Positions 22,564 to 30,320 of a DNA stretch of 43,866 nt are shown here, in pieces (position 1 is the stretch's first letter; every line of letters begins with the position of its first letter). The stretch is from Sulfobacillus acidophilus (GTDB lineage Bacteria > Bacillota > Sulfobacillia > Sulfobacillales > Sulfobacillaceae), in NCBI GenBank assembly GCA_003023745.1, contig PXYV01000027.1:1-43866 (forward strand). The letters are read 5' to 3'. A program made the translations under genes and the position numbers. The notes beneath the pieces were generated by a model. That model did not search any database and had not been told where the DNA came from. It saw nothing but the letters and a program-made list of their open reading frames with translations.

Positions 22564-23046
22564 TTATTCGTGCATAAATCGCCGATAGGCTTCTTGATCT
22601 GACGCATGCATCTGCTCAATGGGTAGCTCGTCTCGCGGCCACCACTGCAGCACGCTGACTTCATTCATGTCGGGATCAAGCGTGACCGCAGTGACGTCGT
22701 GCATTACACAGCGGTAGTAAAAACGCAGGGAGTGAAAAGGGTGTCCAAACATGGCGATAAACCCTTCTGCCACATAGACAAGCGGTCCTGCCACAATGGT
22801 GAGTCCCGTTTCTTCGTAAAACTCCCGGGTCATCCCTTCTGGCAACGATTCAAACGGCTCGACTCCGCCCCCCGGGAAATCCCATAGTCCCGTAAAGCGG
22901 GACCGACTGAGCAAGATGTTTTGATGATGCTCCAAGATGCCGTAGGCAGCCGGCCGAAACCGAATGGTGTCCGCCGCATAAGTTCCCACCCGGCCGCTCA
23001 AATCAGCGCAGGTGATGTATCTCCCTTTAGCAGATGGCGGCTTCAT
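22564..23046 (-). CDS. Nudix hydrolase
   Basis: This 160-residue protein has a perfect Nudix box at residues 60-82: G, five residues, E66, seven residues, then REFYEETGL. The Glu residues bind the Mg that hydrolyses a nucleoside diphosphate linked to another group. The preceding LSRSRFTGLWDFPGG and the following GPLVYVAEGF fit the MutT/ADP-ribose class, but the substrate is not identified. It lies 79 bases before the metal transporter frame on the same strand and may share a transcript. The DapA-like gene is divergent. Confidence 0.92.
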   Translation of the reverse strand: MKPPSAKGRYITCADLSGRVGTYAADTIRFRPAAYGILEHHQNILLSRSRFTGLWDFPGGGVEPFESLPEGMTREFYEETGLTIVAGPLVYVAEGFIAMFGHPFHSLRFYYRCVMHDVTAVTLDPDMNEVSVLQWWPRDELPIEQMHASDQEAYRRFMHE

Positions 23047-23209
23047 CGCTTTCTTCCCCTCCCCCGATCCTCCGGGGATCGCGGTAATACGCAGACACCG
23101 ACGGGTAGAGAAATTTCCGACGATTAGCTCCTACCCCAGTCCAAACAATCGTGCCTTACACTCTGACTTCCGCTTTATGCTACCATGGAACACAAGAGGA
23201 GGCGGATGA

Positions 23210-24109
23210 ATGTTTAACCAAATCATTCCGATCACACTGACTCCCTTTCGAGAAGACGGCACCTTAGACCTCGACAGCATTCCCTCGCTGACCCACTTCT
23301 ATCGGGACAGCGGCGCTTGCGCCCTCGTCGTGCTTGGCATCATGGGCGAAGCGCATGCTTTGTCCGACCGGGAACGCGAAGCGGTCGTCCAGGCCTATGT
23401 GGCCGCCGCCCGCGACCTTCCCGTCATTGCCACGGTCTCCGCCCCTGCCACCGAAGTCGCACAAGAACGCGCCGCGCGCGTCGTCGAGTTAGGTGCCCAA
23501 TACGTGATGGTAGCCCCGCCAACCGGCGTCAGTGACGCGTCCCAGTTGGTGCGCCACTTCTCGCGCGTGGCCAAAGTGGCGGGCGTCCCATGGGTCTTGC
23601 AAGACGAGCCGGTCACCACCGGGGTACGGCTATCCCTTCACACCATTGCCCTGTTGGCCGACGAGACACCGAACTTGTGCGCCATCAAAGTGGAGGATGT
23701 GCCAACTGCCTCCAAAATCGAGGCATTGCACCAAAGGCTGCCGCACATCGAAATGTTCGGCGGGTTGGGCGGCGTCTACCTCTTCGAAGAACTTCGCCAC
23801 CACGCCCGCGCCAGCATCACTGGCTTTAGCTACCCTGACTTATTGGCGAAAGTCGTGGCTGCATATGCGCATCAACCGAGCGAGGCGCGCACTCTCTTTT
23901 ACCGTTATCTGCCACTCATCCGGTACGAGGCACAATTGGGTGTCAGAGGCATCGCGATTCGCAAGTCTCTGTTCTACCAGAGGGGGTTAATTGCCTCACC
24001 TGCCGTACGCGCCCCCGCCAGTCCGGTAGACCACGTCATCGAAGACGACCTCTTAGACTTGGTGCAAGTTCTCGGACTCCCTTTGTCCCCTAAGAAAAGC
24101 ACGATATAG
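23210..24109 (+). CDS. DapA/NanA-family lyase lacking the usual Thr-Tyr relay
   Basis: The 299-residue TIM-barrel protein aligns with dihydrodipicolinate synthase/N-acetylneuraminate lyase from MFNQIIPITLTPFREDGTLD onward. Lys160 in LCAIKVEDV is the Schiff-base Lys. The GTTGE loop is GIMGE here and the YNxP motif reads LQDEP (Gln131), so the two Thr and the Tyr of the DapA proton relay are missing. It is therefore unlikely to make dihydrodipicolinate and may act on another keto acid or sugar acid. ATG 23210 follows AGGAGG by seven bases. The 3' end overlaps glcF on the other strand by 57 bases. Confidence 0.88.
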   Translation: MFNQIIPITLTPFREDGTLDLDSIPSLTHFYRDSGACALVVLGIMGEAHALSDREREAVVQAYVAAARDLPVIATVSAPATEVAQERAARVVELGAQYVMVAPPTGVSDASQLVRHFSRVAKVAGVPWVLQDEPVTTGVRLSLHTIALLADETPNLCAIKVEDVPTASKIEALHQRLPHIEMFGGLGGVYLFEELRHHARASITGFSYPDLLAKVVAAYAHQPSEARTLFYRYLPLIRYEAQLGVRGIAIRKSLFYQRGLIASPAVRAPASPVDHVIEDDLLDLVQVLGLPLSPKKSTI

Positions 24110-25315
24110 ATAGCGTGCCAAATGTTCCACGGGAATCGAAAGGCCGGCGCGGTTGACGCCCAGGGTCATTTGCAGTTCGCATCCGGGATTGACGACAATC
24201 ACGCGATCAGGAGTTTGATGACTAACGTCCACCATTTTTTGGTCGAGCAAACGCAGGGCCCAATCCGGATGTTGAATATTGTAAATGCCGGCGGATCCGC
24301 AACATCGATCCTGACTTGCATACGGCACAAACGTATCGCCCTGCACCTCGCCTAAAAGCCGCGCGGGGATGTCGCCGCCCCCTTCCACATTAACCAAATG
24401 GCACGAATTTTGCAGAGTAACGCGCTCACCTGCACCCACAAAGCGAGGCCGCTGAGGCAAATCGGCAATCACACCCGACCAGTCCCTTACGCGGGCACTA
24501 AATTTGTCCGCCCGCTGGGCCCACTTTTCATCGTCCGCCAAAACCTCGCCATACTCTGACAGCATGGCGCCGCATCCCCCTGCCGTGTTAACGATGGGGA
24601 TTTGGCCGGTGGCCTCAAACTCCTCAATATTACGACGTGCTAGAGCGCGGGCCTCATCACGATGGCCAGCGTGCCAGGCCAAGGCCCCGCAACATGTCTG
24701 ACCTAAAGGAACCTGCACCTCGTAGCCTACAGCCTCGAGCAACTGCTTACACGCTTCATTGGCATCGTGAAAAAGCGCTTCTTGAACACACCCCCGAAAA
24801 AACGCAACGCCCCCCTGGTCCGTGCCACCACGGGCGGCCTTCGGTATCGACTCAGGCTGATACGTCAACATCGGCAACAATTCCTTAAATCGCCGCGGCA
24901 CGGGCCACTTGCGTGCGTGTCGACTCCACCGCGCCAATTGCGCCATACGTTTAGGACTCTTGGTCAATCGCAACAACGTGCGCGGTACAACCGTCATGCC
25001 GCGATGGCGAGGCCGTGTCCGATCCAACACTGCCTTTCCCGCCTCCAACACGCGGTGATACTGAACTCCGGACGGACACGCGGTTTCGCAGGCTCGACAT
25101 CCCAGACAGTAGCTGAGACTTAATTCCAATCCTTCATCCGCCGCAATCTCGTCATTAAGAACGCCTTCGACCAACGCAATGCGCCCACGTGGCGAATCCA
25201 CCTCATTGCCGGTGAGGCGATAGGTTGGGCAGGCCGGTAAGCAAAATCCACACTTATTACAATGATTGATTTCGGTCAGAGCGATGTCCCGTTGGTCTGC
25301 CATCGCACTTACCAC
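24053..25315 (-). CDS. glcF: Glycolate oxidase iron-sulfur subunit-like protein
   Basis: This 420-residue protein matches GlcF. There are two ferredoxin-type 4Fe-4S clusters with Cys at 19, 22, 25, 29 and 70, 73, 76, 80, then two CCG domains (FFRGCVQE...TCCGALAWHAGH and LQNSCHLVN...DRCCGSAGIYN). GlcF passes electrons from the flavin subunits of glycolate oxidase to the membrane. No glcD or glcE is in the window, so the partner is elsewhere. GTG 25315 overlaps the deformylase stop, and ATG 25303 is an alternative. It is the last gene of the toprim-def-glcF operon. Confidence 0.9.
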   Translation of the reverse strand: MVSAMADQRDIALTEINHCNKCGFCLPACPTYRLTGNEVDSPRGRIALVEGVLNDEIAADEGLELSLSYCLGCRACETACPSGVQYHRVLEAGKAVLDRTRPRHRGMTVVPRTLLRLTKSPKRMAQLARWSRHARKWPVPRRFKELLPMLTYQPESIPKAARGGTDQGGVAFFRGCVQEALFHDANEACKQLLEAVGYEVQVPLGQTCCGALAWHAGHRDEARALARRNIEEFEATGQIPIVNTAGGCGAMLSEYGEVLADDEKWAQRADKFSARVRDWSGVIADLPQRPRFVGAGERVTLQNSCHLVNVEGGGDIPARLLGEVQGDTFVPYASQDRCCGSAGIYNIQHPDWALRLLDQKMVDVSHQTPDRVIVVNPGCELQMTLGVNRAGLSIPVEHLARYLYRAFLRGQRESENLHQV

Positions 25316-25899
25316 ACGATAGCGTGGCCCGGCAATGGCCGCCGAAACCGCTCGATAAAGGCGATAAGCTCATCGCTGGCGGGCACATGCACCAGGGTTG
25401 TGTCGCCTCCATCTTCCGATGACACCTCGTCCAACGTGTAGCCTTCCCGAACATCATCAATACGGTCGATAAATAACACCCCATCCAAATGATCAATTTC
25501 ATGTTGCAAAATGCGCGCATCAAAACCTTCATACTTGCGGCGAAACGGCTTGCCGGCCGCAGTCAACCCCGTTAATTCAATCCATTCGGCTCGCCGGGTG
25601 GAACAATAATACCCCGGCACCGAAAGACACCCGTCATAATCCTTGAGTTCACCCCGTGCTCGTAAGACCTTGGGATTGAAGATTACCTCCGGTTCCGACA
25701 TCTCCTCGCCTTTCCAGATAAACCCGCGCAAGGACCAACCGATCTGCGGCGCTGCAATGCCATGGGCGGCGACAGTGTCCCAGGTGTCGAGAAAATCTCG
25801 CTGTAATCGTTCTTCTTGGCTTCCCACGGCCTTGATTTTTCGGGTCCGCTGGCGCAAAAAATCACTTCGGTCGGGCAACATCCAAATCCGCTGCTTCAC
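25309..25899 (-). CDS. def: Peptide deformylase
   Basis: The 196-residue enzyme removes the N-terminal formyl group from new proteins. Its three metal motifs are GIAAPQIG (47-54), DGCLS (89-93, Cys91) and QHEIDHLDG with HEIDH at 133-137. The second motif usually reads EGCLS, so the Glu-to-Asp change is notable. A tail of about 45 residues follows the HExxH helix. GTG 25899 has GGAGG six bases upstream, placed at the very end of the toprim gene, so the two are coupled. It overlaps the glcF start by seven bases. Confidence 0.95.
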   Translation of the reverse strand: MKQRIWMLPDRSDFLRQRTRKIKAVGSQEERLQRDFLDTWDTVAAHGIAAPQIGWSLRGFIWKGEEMSEPEVIFNPKVLRARGELKDYDGCLSVPGYYCSTRRAEWIELTGLTAAGKPFRRKYEGFDARILQHEIDHLDGVLFIDRIDDVREGYTLDEVSSEDGGDTTLVHVPASDELIAFIERFRRPLPGHAIVW

Positions 25900-25901
25900 A
25901 C

Positions 25902-26261
25902 TTATCCTCCGCTGCTGTAGTCTTCCCCCTGCTCGTCCCGTAAGGGTAATATGCCAAGTCGGCGAAACCGATCTTGCATATATTCCACAGGGGTGTGCTC
26001 AACCCCGTTAAATCCGGGTTTTGTATAGATGTCCCAGGAATCGGGAAACACTTCCTTGAGAATTCTGCGGATGCGACGACCGGCTGCATCAGCATCCGTT
26101 ATTAGCACAACCTGTCGATGCCGCGCCATCACACGCAACCGCAGCAGTCGTTCCTGTCCTGGGGTTCCATAAGTCATCGCAATGGGCACACTGTCCGGCA
26201 AGAAGGTGCGCAACCGCTTGGCATCATTCTTACCTTCCACGATCACAATGAATCCGTCCAC
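25902..26261 (-). CDS. Small toprim-domain protein
   Basis: This 119-residue protein is almost all one toprim domain. The conserved Glu is in VIVEGKNDAKRL, and the DxD motif is in LITDADAAGRRIRR. Compact toprim proteins of this kind include RNase M5-like and primase-like members of Bacillota. It has no second domain that would fix a role. GTG 26261 has a GGGGGG site seven bases upstream. It heads the operon with def and glcF. Confidence 0.9.
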   Translation of the reverse strand: MDGFIVIVEGKNDAKRLRTFLPDSVPIAMTYGTPGQERLLRLRVMARHRQVVLITDADAAGRRIRRILKEVFPDSWDIYTKPGFNGVEHTPVEYMQDRFRRLGILPLRDEQGEDYSSGG

Positions 26262-26392
26262 GCCGATCCCCCCTCAAGTGTGGCTGCTTGGTTGGGATCA
26301 CCCCCCTTGGCGTCTTCTAGGCTTATGCTACCATGGTGGGCCCGCAAAGAGAAGAAACAACCGGTGTGAAGCTCTTATGGTAAGCTGAAGTA

Positions 26393-27280
26393 GTGAGTGC
26401 AATCACATCTGATGAGGAGGCGAACGCTATTCGAACCGTGTTCGTGGGATCGGACCAAGTAGCCGCGATTGGTCAGGGAACCTGGAAAATGGGAGAAGTT
26501 ACGTCTCAGCGAACCGTGGAAGTTGATGCGCTGCGCTACGGCATTGAGCAGGGACTCACGGTAATCGATACCGCCGAAATGTACGCCGACGGAGGCGCGG
26601 AAGAGGTGGTCAAAGAGGCCATTAAAGATATTCGTAATCAAGTGTTCCTCGTCACAAAAGTCTGGCCGACACACCAAAGCCGCGAAGCTCTACCGAAAGC
26701 CCTGGACGCGAGCCTGACGCGGCTGGGCACGTCCTACGTCGATCTCTATCTGCTCCATTGGCCCAGCCAGTCGGTTCCGCTGGAACAAACCCTCAACGCG
26801 TTGGCGCAGGTGCAAGAACAAGGTTTAGCCCGTTATCTGGGCGTCAGCAATTTTCCCACCCCATACTTGAAACAAGCGCAGGAATTGTTGCCGGACGGCG
26901 CTACCATTGCAGCCGATCAAGTCGAATATCATCTCGCCAATCGTCGGGCTGAAACCGCATTGATTCCTTACTGTGTAGACCGACAGATCGCTGTGATGGC
27001 ATATACGCCCGTCAAGGGAATTCCCAGTCTTAGACCCGCTTCAGCTGGCTACCGTGTTCTCTCGCATATTGCGCACGATCATCAGGTGAGCCCTGCCACC
27101 ATCGCCTTAGCCTATCTCATTGGCTCAGGTCCCGTTATTGCGATACCCAAGGCCATTCAATATCGGCACATTGACGCCAATCGCGCCGCACTGGATGTGT
27201 TGCTCAGTGACGTTGAACGACAGGCCATTCGCCGCGCGTTTGCGAGTCCGGAGGAGGAATTGCCCTACGAAGCGCTATGA
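26393..27280 (+). CDS. Aldo/keto reductase
   Basis: This 295-residue AKR has IDTAEMYADGGAEEVVKEAI with the catalytic Asp/Tyr, VTKVWP (Lys), LLHWPSQ (His), LGVSNF and AIPKAIQ (NADPH site). It reduces aldehydes or ketones with NADPH. The frame opens at GTG 26393 without a ribosome site. GAGGAGG at 26414-26420 is eight bases before ATT 26429, which begins IRTVFV where relatives have MRTVxL, so translation may really start at ATT. A -10-like TATGCT lies about 26323-26328. The next gene begins as ATGA across the stop. Confidence 0.92.
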   Translation: MSAITSDEEANAIRTVFVGSDQVAAIGQGTWKMGEVTSQRTVEVDALRYGIEQGLTVIDTAEMYADGGAEEVVKEAIKDIRNQVFLVTKVWPTHQSREALPKALDASLTRLGTSYVDLYLLHWPSQSVPLEQTLNALAQVQEQGLARYLGVSNFPTPYLKQAQELLPDGATIAADQVEYHLANRRAETALIPYCVDRQIAVMAYTPVKGIPSLRPASAGYRVLSHIAHDHQVSPATIALAYLIGSGPVIAIPKAIQYRHIDANRAALDVLLSDVERQAIRRAFASPEEELPYEAL

Positions 27281-28071
27281 GAAGGCCACGCTCTGGCCTC
27301 AGCTTTTTACGCACTGGTGGACGCACGTCAATGTTAGACCTTCCCCATCATCACGTGGAACTTGACGGCCCGGAACTGGATGTGACGAAGCCAGTGGTTA
27401 TTGTCATTCCTGGAATGAGTACTACGCCTGCTACCTTGAAAGCGGGTTATCCGGCGCCGCCCGATCACGCCCTGACCAAGCTGTATTGGCACCTGCCGAT
27501 TGTACGCGAGGGCTCGCTTGCTGTTCAAGAACGCCGTCACACCGATGTCTTTCGCCACTTGTTTGCACCCGTGGTCGACGAAGCCCGACAGGAACTGAAA
27601 ACTCTCGTCAACGCACTCGCCGGTCGCCCCTTGGGGCTCTTTGGCTTTTCCATTGGCGGTCTGATCGCCTTGTGGGGTGCCCTCGACAATCCTGAGGTCA
27701 CCGCCCTCGTCGCGGTCGGGGGCGTGCCAAATCTCAACTATCTGCAACATTACTATCCCGACTACCCTTGGTCGGACGCGAGCATTCAAGCTCAATTACG
27801 AACCTATGACGTACTGCCCCATATTTCGCGTTTACCAAGGCGTACTGCTGTATTGATCTGTCACGGGGCGCGCGATGAGGTGGCGCAATGGCAATGGATG
27901 CAACCGTTCGCAGACCACCTGCAAAGACACCACCGCCTTGCGCAGGTGCAACAATTTCTTCATCTCAAACATCAGCTGTGGGCAGACGGTCCTGATGAGG
28001 ACAGGGATCTCACCGAACTTCGGACATTGGCCGACTGGTGGTTTGTGCGTTATTGTCCCGGTCCAGTTTAA
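27277..28071 (+). CDS. Alpha/beta hydrolase
   Basis: The 264-residue alpha/beta hydrolase has KPVVIVIPGMSTTPAT (oxyanion loop), GLFGFSIGGLIALWG with the nucleophile Ser, VLICHGARDEV (Asp) and LKHQLWADG (His). The substrate is unknown. The longest frame begins ATG 27277, overlapping the aldo/keto reductase stop as ATGA. The first 18 residues are basic and unlike the family, and ATG 27331 (GGTGG about ten bases upstream) may be the true start. It is probably cotranscribed with the reductase. Confidence 0.87.
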   Translation: MRRPRSGLSFLRTGGRTSMLDLPHHHVELDGPELDVTKPVVIVIPGMSTTPATLKAGYPAPPDHALTKLYWHLPIVREGSLAVQERRHTDVFRHLFAPVVDEARQELKTLVNALAGRPLGLFGFSIGGLIALWGALDNPEVTALVAVGGVPNLNYLQHYYPDYPWSDASIQAQLRTYDVLPHISRLPRRTAVLICHGARDEVAQWQWMQPFADHLQRHHRLAQVQQFLHLKHQLWADGPDEDRDLTELRTLADWWFVRYCPGPV

Positions 28072-28195
28072 GCACGATCGGCTGCGCTGCCCTGGCCTTT
28101 GAGCGGGATCGGCTGGGTCCGGAGCGTTCACACCCGCCTCAACCATACGGGCCGGCACCAGACTTTGCGCCTTTGAATGTCGGCCCCTTCGCTTC
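28072..28195. other. Convergent intergenic spacer
   Basis: The hydrolase and the acyl-CoA ligase end on either side of this spacer. I see no convincing terminator hairpin in it. Confidence 0.4.
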
Positions 28196-29890
28196 TTACG
28201 ATCCCTGAACCAGCTTTTCCTGAATCATCTCCCGCAACTTCATTTTTTGTACTTTCCCGCCAGGCCCTAACGGCATGGCGTCTACTAACTCCACACGCTC
28301 CGGCCACTTATACTTGGCCACCGCACGCGCATTAAGAAACTCCTGAAAATCAGCCACGGTGGGGGACTGCCCGGTCTGTGCCACAACAAACGCACAGAGA
28401 CGCTCACCCAATACCGGGTCAGGCATGCCCACGATGGCAATGTCCCGCACCATCGGATGGCCCGCCAGGTAATCTTCCACTTCCTTGGGAAAAATGTTTT
28501 GACCGCCGCGCAAAATCATATCTTTCTTACGTCCCACCACCCGTAAATAGCCATCCTCGTCATAGACACCTAAGTCCCCCGTATGCTGATAGCCCGCCCA
28601 GGGGTCCCCATCGTCGTATTCATGATAGGTGGCGCGACTTTCTTCCGGTGCATCCCAGTAGCCGTGATGGATGTTCCAAATCAGGATCTCACCGACTTCG
28701 CCCGGGCCCAGCCGCTTGCCCTGGGCATCGACGACCGGAACATCAAACCCCTCAAACGGCACGCCGGCTGCACCCAGAAGGTGTTCTCGGCTAATTCCCG
28801 GTAAAATCGGCCCCATACAGCCCCCAACCTCCGAAGTGCCATAAACGTTAAAGCATGGTACGCCGTGGCTTAGCAACTTTTCAATAACTTCGGCCGACAT
28901 TGGCGCTCCAGAATAGCTCACCAATCGCAGTGTCTGCAGCGAATCGGGCTCAAAAGCTTCATGGGTGACCACTCGGGTAATAAGCGCCGGATTCCACACC
29001 CAGATGGTGATGCCCTCCTCTCGACTCACTTGCATCACGGTTGGTTCATCGAAATCTGTCAGATAAAATGAGCGGCCCGCGGTGTATAACGGCGTATGCA
29101 CCCCCCACAGACGCCCGGATCCCCCACTCAACGGGCCAATCAACAGTCGACTGTCATACAGATTGTGACCAGCGCGCTCAGCGATAGCAACGCTATGTAC
29201 ATGAAACCAATCGACCGTGGTCCGTTTTGATACCTTCGGAATGCCGGTCGTGCCGGCGGTAGGCAGCAACTCATGAACCGACAAAGGATCCGTACGCAGG
29301 TAGTCCAGGTCGCTTTCACGGTATTTGCTGAAAATGGCCGAGTCCAAATAGGCGAATACATTCTCGACGTCATCGGGTATCCCCTCCCCGGGTTGAGGCA
29401 AGACGAGAATGCGCATTTGTGGATTAGACTGCCGCGCTTCACGATACCATTTTAGGAACTCACGACCGCGCCACTCAGAAACAATCACTGCTACGGCCGG
29501 GTTGAGCTTTTGCACAACTCCCAAGGTTTCACTCTTGCCTAAATCAACATTGAGACCTGCATGCATCATGGACAATTTTGAAGTGACAAAATCTAAATAG
29601 GCGCTTTCAATACAGTTCGGCAAATGGGAGACCACGACCGATCCTTGCGGCACCGCCGCCTCCAAGAAGTGAAAAATCATGGCATTAACGTCCCGCAAGG
29701 CCTCGGCCCATGTGCGGCGGCGACGTTGATCTGGCGCAATGCCATAAAAACTGTCGACAAAGGCTTCGCGTTTCCCATATAACCGAGCGTTGCGCGCAAG
29801 CAAATCCCACTGGACCCAGTCAAAGTGACGGCCGCCCAACGCACGCGAACGAATAACTTGCTCAAAGCGAAATAACGAAGGTGAATTCAC
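28196..29890 (-). CDS. AMP-forming aryl/acyl-CoA ligase (DhbE/cyclohexanecarboxylate-type)
   Basis: The 564-residue ANL enzyme has LLPTAGTTGIPKVSKRT (phosphate loop), CFNVYGTSEVGG, YQHTGDLGVYD, GRKKDMILRGGQNIFPKEVEDYL and PLGPGGKVQKMKLRE (catalytic Lys). The N-terminal FDWVQWDLLARNARLYGKREAFVDS fits ligases for aromatic or cyclic carboxylic acids. GTG 29890 has AAAGGAGG six bases upstream and is chosen over the longer frame to 30022, whose extra 44 residues have no family match. A 430-base gap with a perfect inverted repeat separates it from the glutaryl-CoA dehydrogenase operon, so it is likely a separate transcript. Confidence 0.93.
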   Translation of the reverse strand: MNSPSLFRFEQVIRSRALGGRHFDWVQWDLLARNARLYGKREAFVDSFYGIAPDQRRRRTWAEALRDVNAMIFHFLEAAVPQGSVVVSHLPNCIESAYLDFVTSKLSMMHAGLNVDLGKSETLGVVQKLNPAVAVIVSEWRGREFLKWYREARQSNPQMRILVLPQPGEGIPDDVENVFAYLDSAIFSKYRESDLDYLRTDPLSVHELLPTAGTTGIPKVSKRTTVDWFHVHSVAIAERAGHNLYDSRLLIGPLSGGSGRLWGVHTPLYTAGRSFYLTDFDEPTVMQVSREEGITIWVWNPALITRVVTHEAFEPDSLQTLRLVSYSGAPMSAEVIEKLLSHGVPCFNVYGTSEVGGCMGPILPGISREHLLGAAGVPFEGFDVPVVDAQGKRLGPGEVGEILIWNIHHGYWDAPEESRATYHEYDDGDPWAGYQHTGDLGVYDEDGYLRVVGRKKDMILRGGQNIFPKEVEDYLAGHPMVRDIAIVGMPDPVLGERLCAFVVAQTGQSPTVADFQEFLNARAVAKYKWPERVELVDAMPLGPGGKVQKMKLREMIQEKLVQGS

Positions 29891-30320
29891 GCTAATCCTC
29901 CTTTGCAACCACTCTCGGTCGTCAAGATGCAAACAATACACCGCAGAGTTCTGCAAAGGAACCCAAATGTCCTTCTCAGACCGGTGGCTCTGCCAATTTG
30001 AGCGCCACCCCATCTGTTTCATGCCACAATCATTGCTATGATGACTTGATCTCTCTCCATCGCGCTCAAGCGGGATCCGCTTGACACAAGGAATGTCCTG
30101 ATGCCCCGCAACGCGAATGGATCCGACGTCAACGATGAGTTGCAGCGTCCCCTTAGGTCAACCGCACAGCACATGACTGGCGGTCAAAATCTGAGCCAGA
30201 TCGACCGCGGCACTCGGTCATTCATAATGTATGGCAGGTCAGCATGCGGTCCTTCTAACGAGAATCTTGTGGCGGCGGCACTGGCATCGATCCAATCTCG
30301 GCGTGCACGAAGATGCCCTG
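29891..30320. other. 430-base non-coding gap upstream of the ligase
   Basis: No gene with a start, ribosome site and family match is visible on either strand. The region holds the inverted repeat at 30066-30084 and presumably the ligase promoter. Confidence 0.5.
30066..30084. promoter_or_regulatory. Perfect 19-base inverted repeat, possible operator
   Basis: TCAAGCGG and CCGCTTGA pair perfectly around GAT. It lies about 175 bases upstream of the ligase start. It is not followed by T, which argues for an operator rather than a terminator. Confidence 0.5.

Noticed and set aside
29891..30022. N-terminal extension of the acyl-CoA ligase
   Set aside because: The upstream 44 codons have no family match. 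A strong AAAGGAGG site lies directly before GTG 29890.
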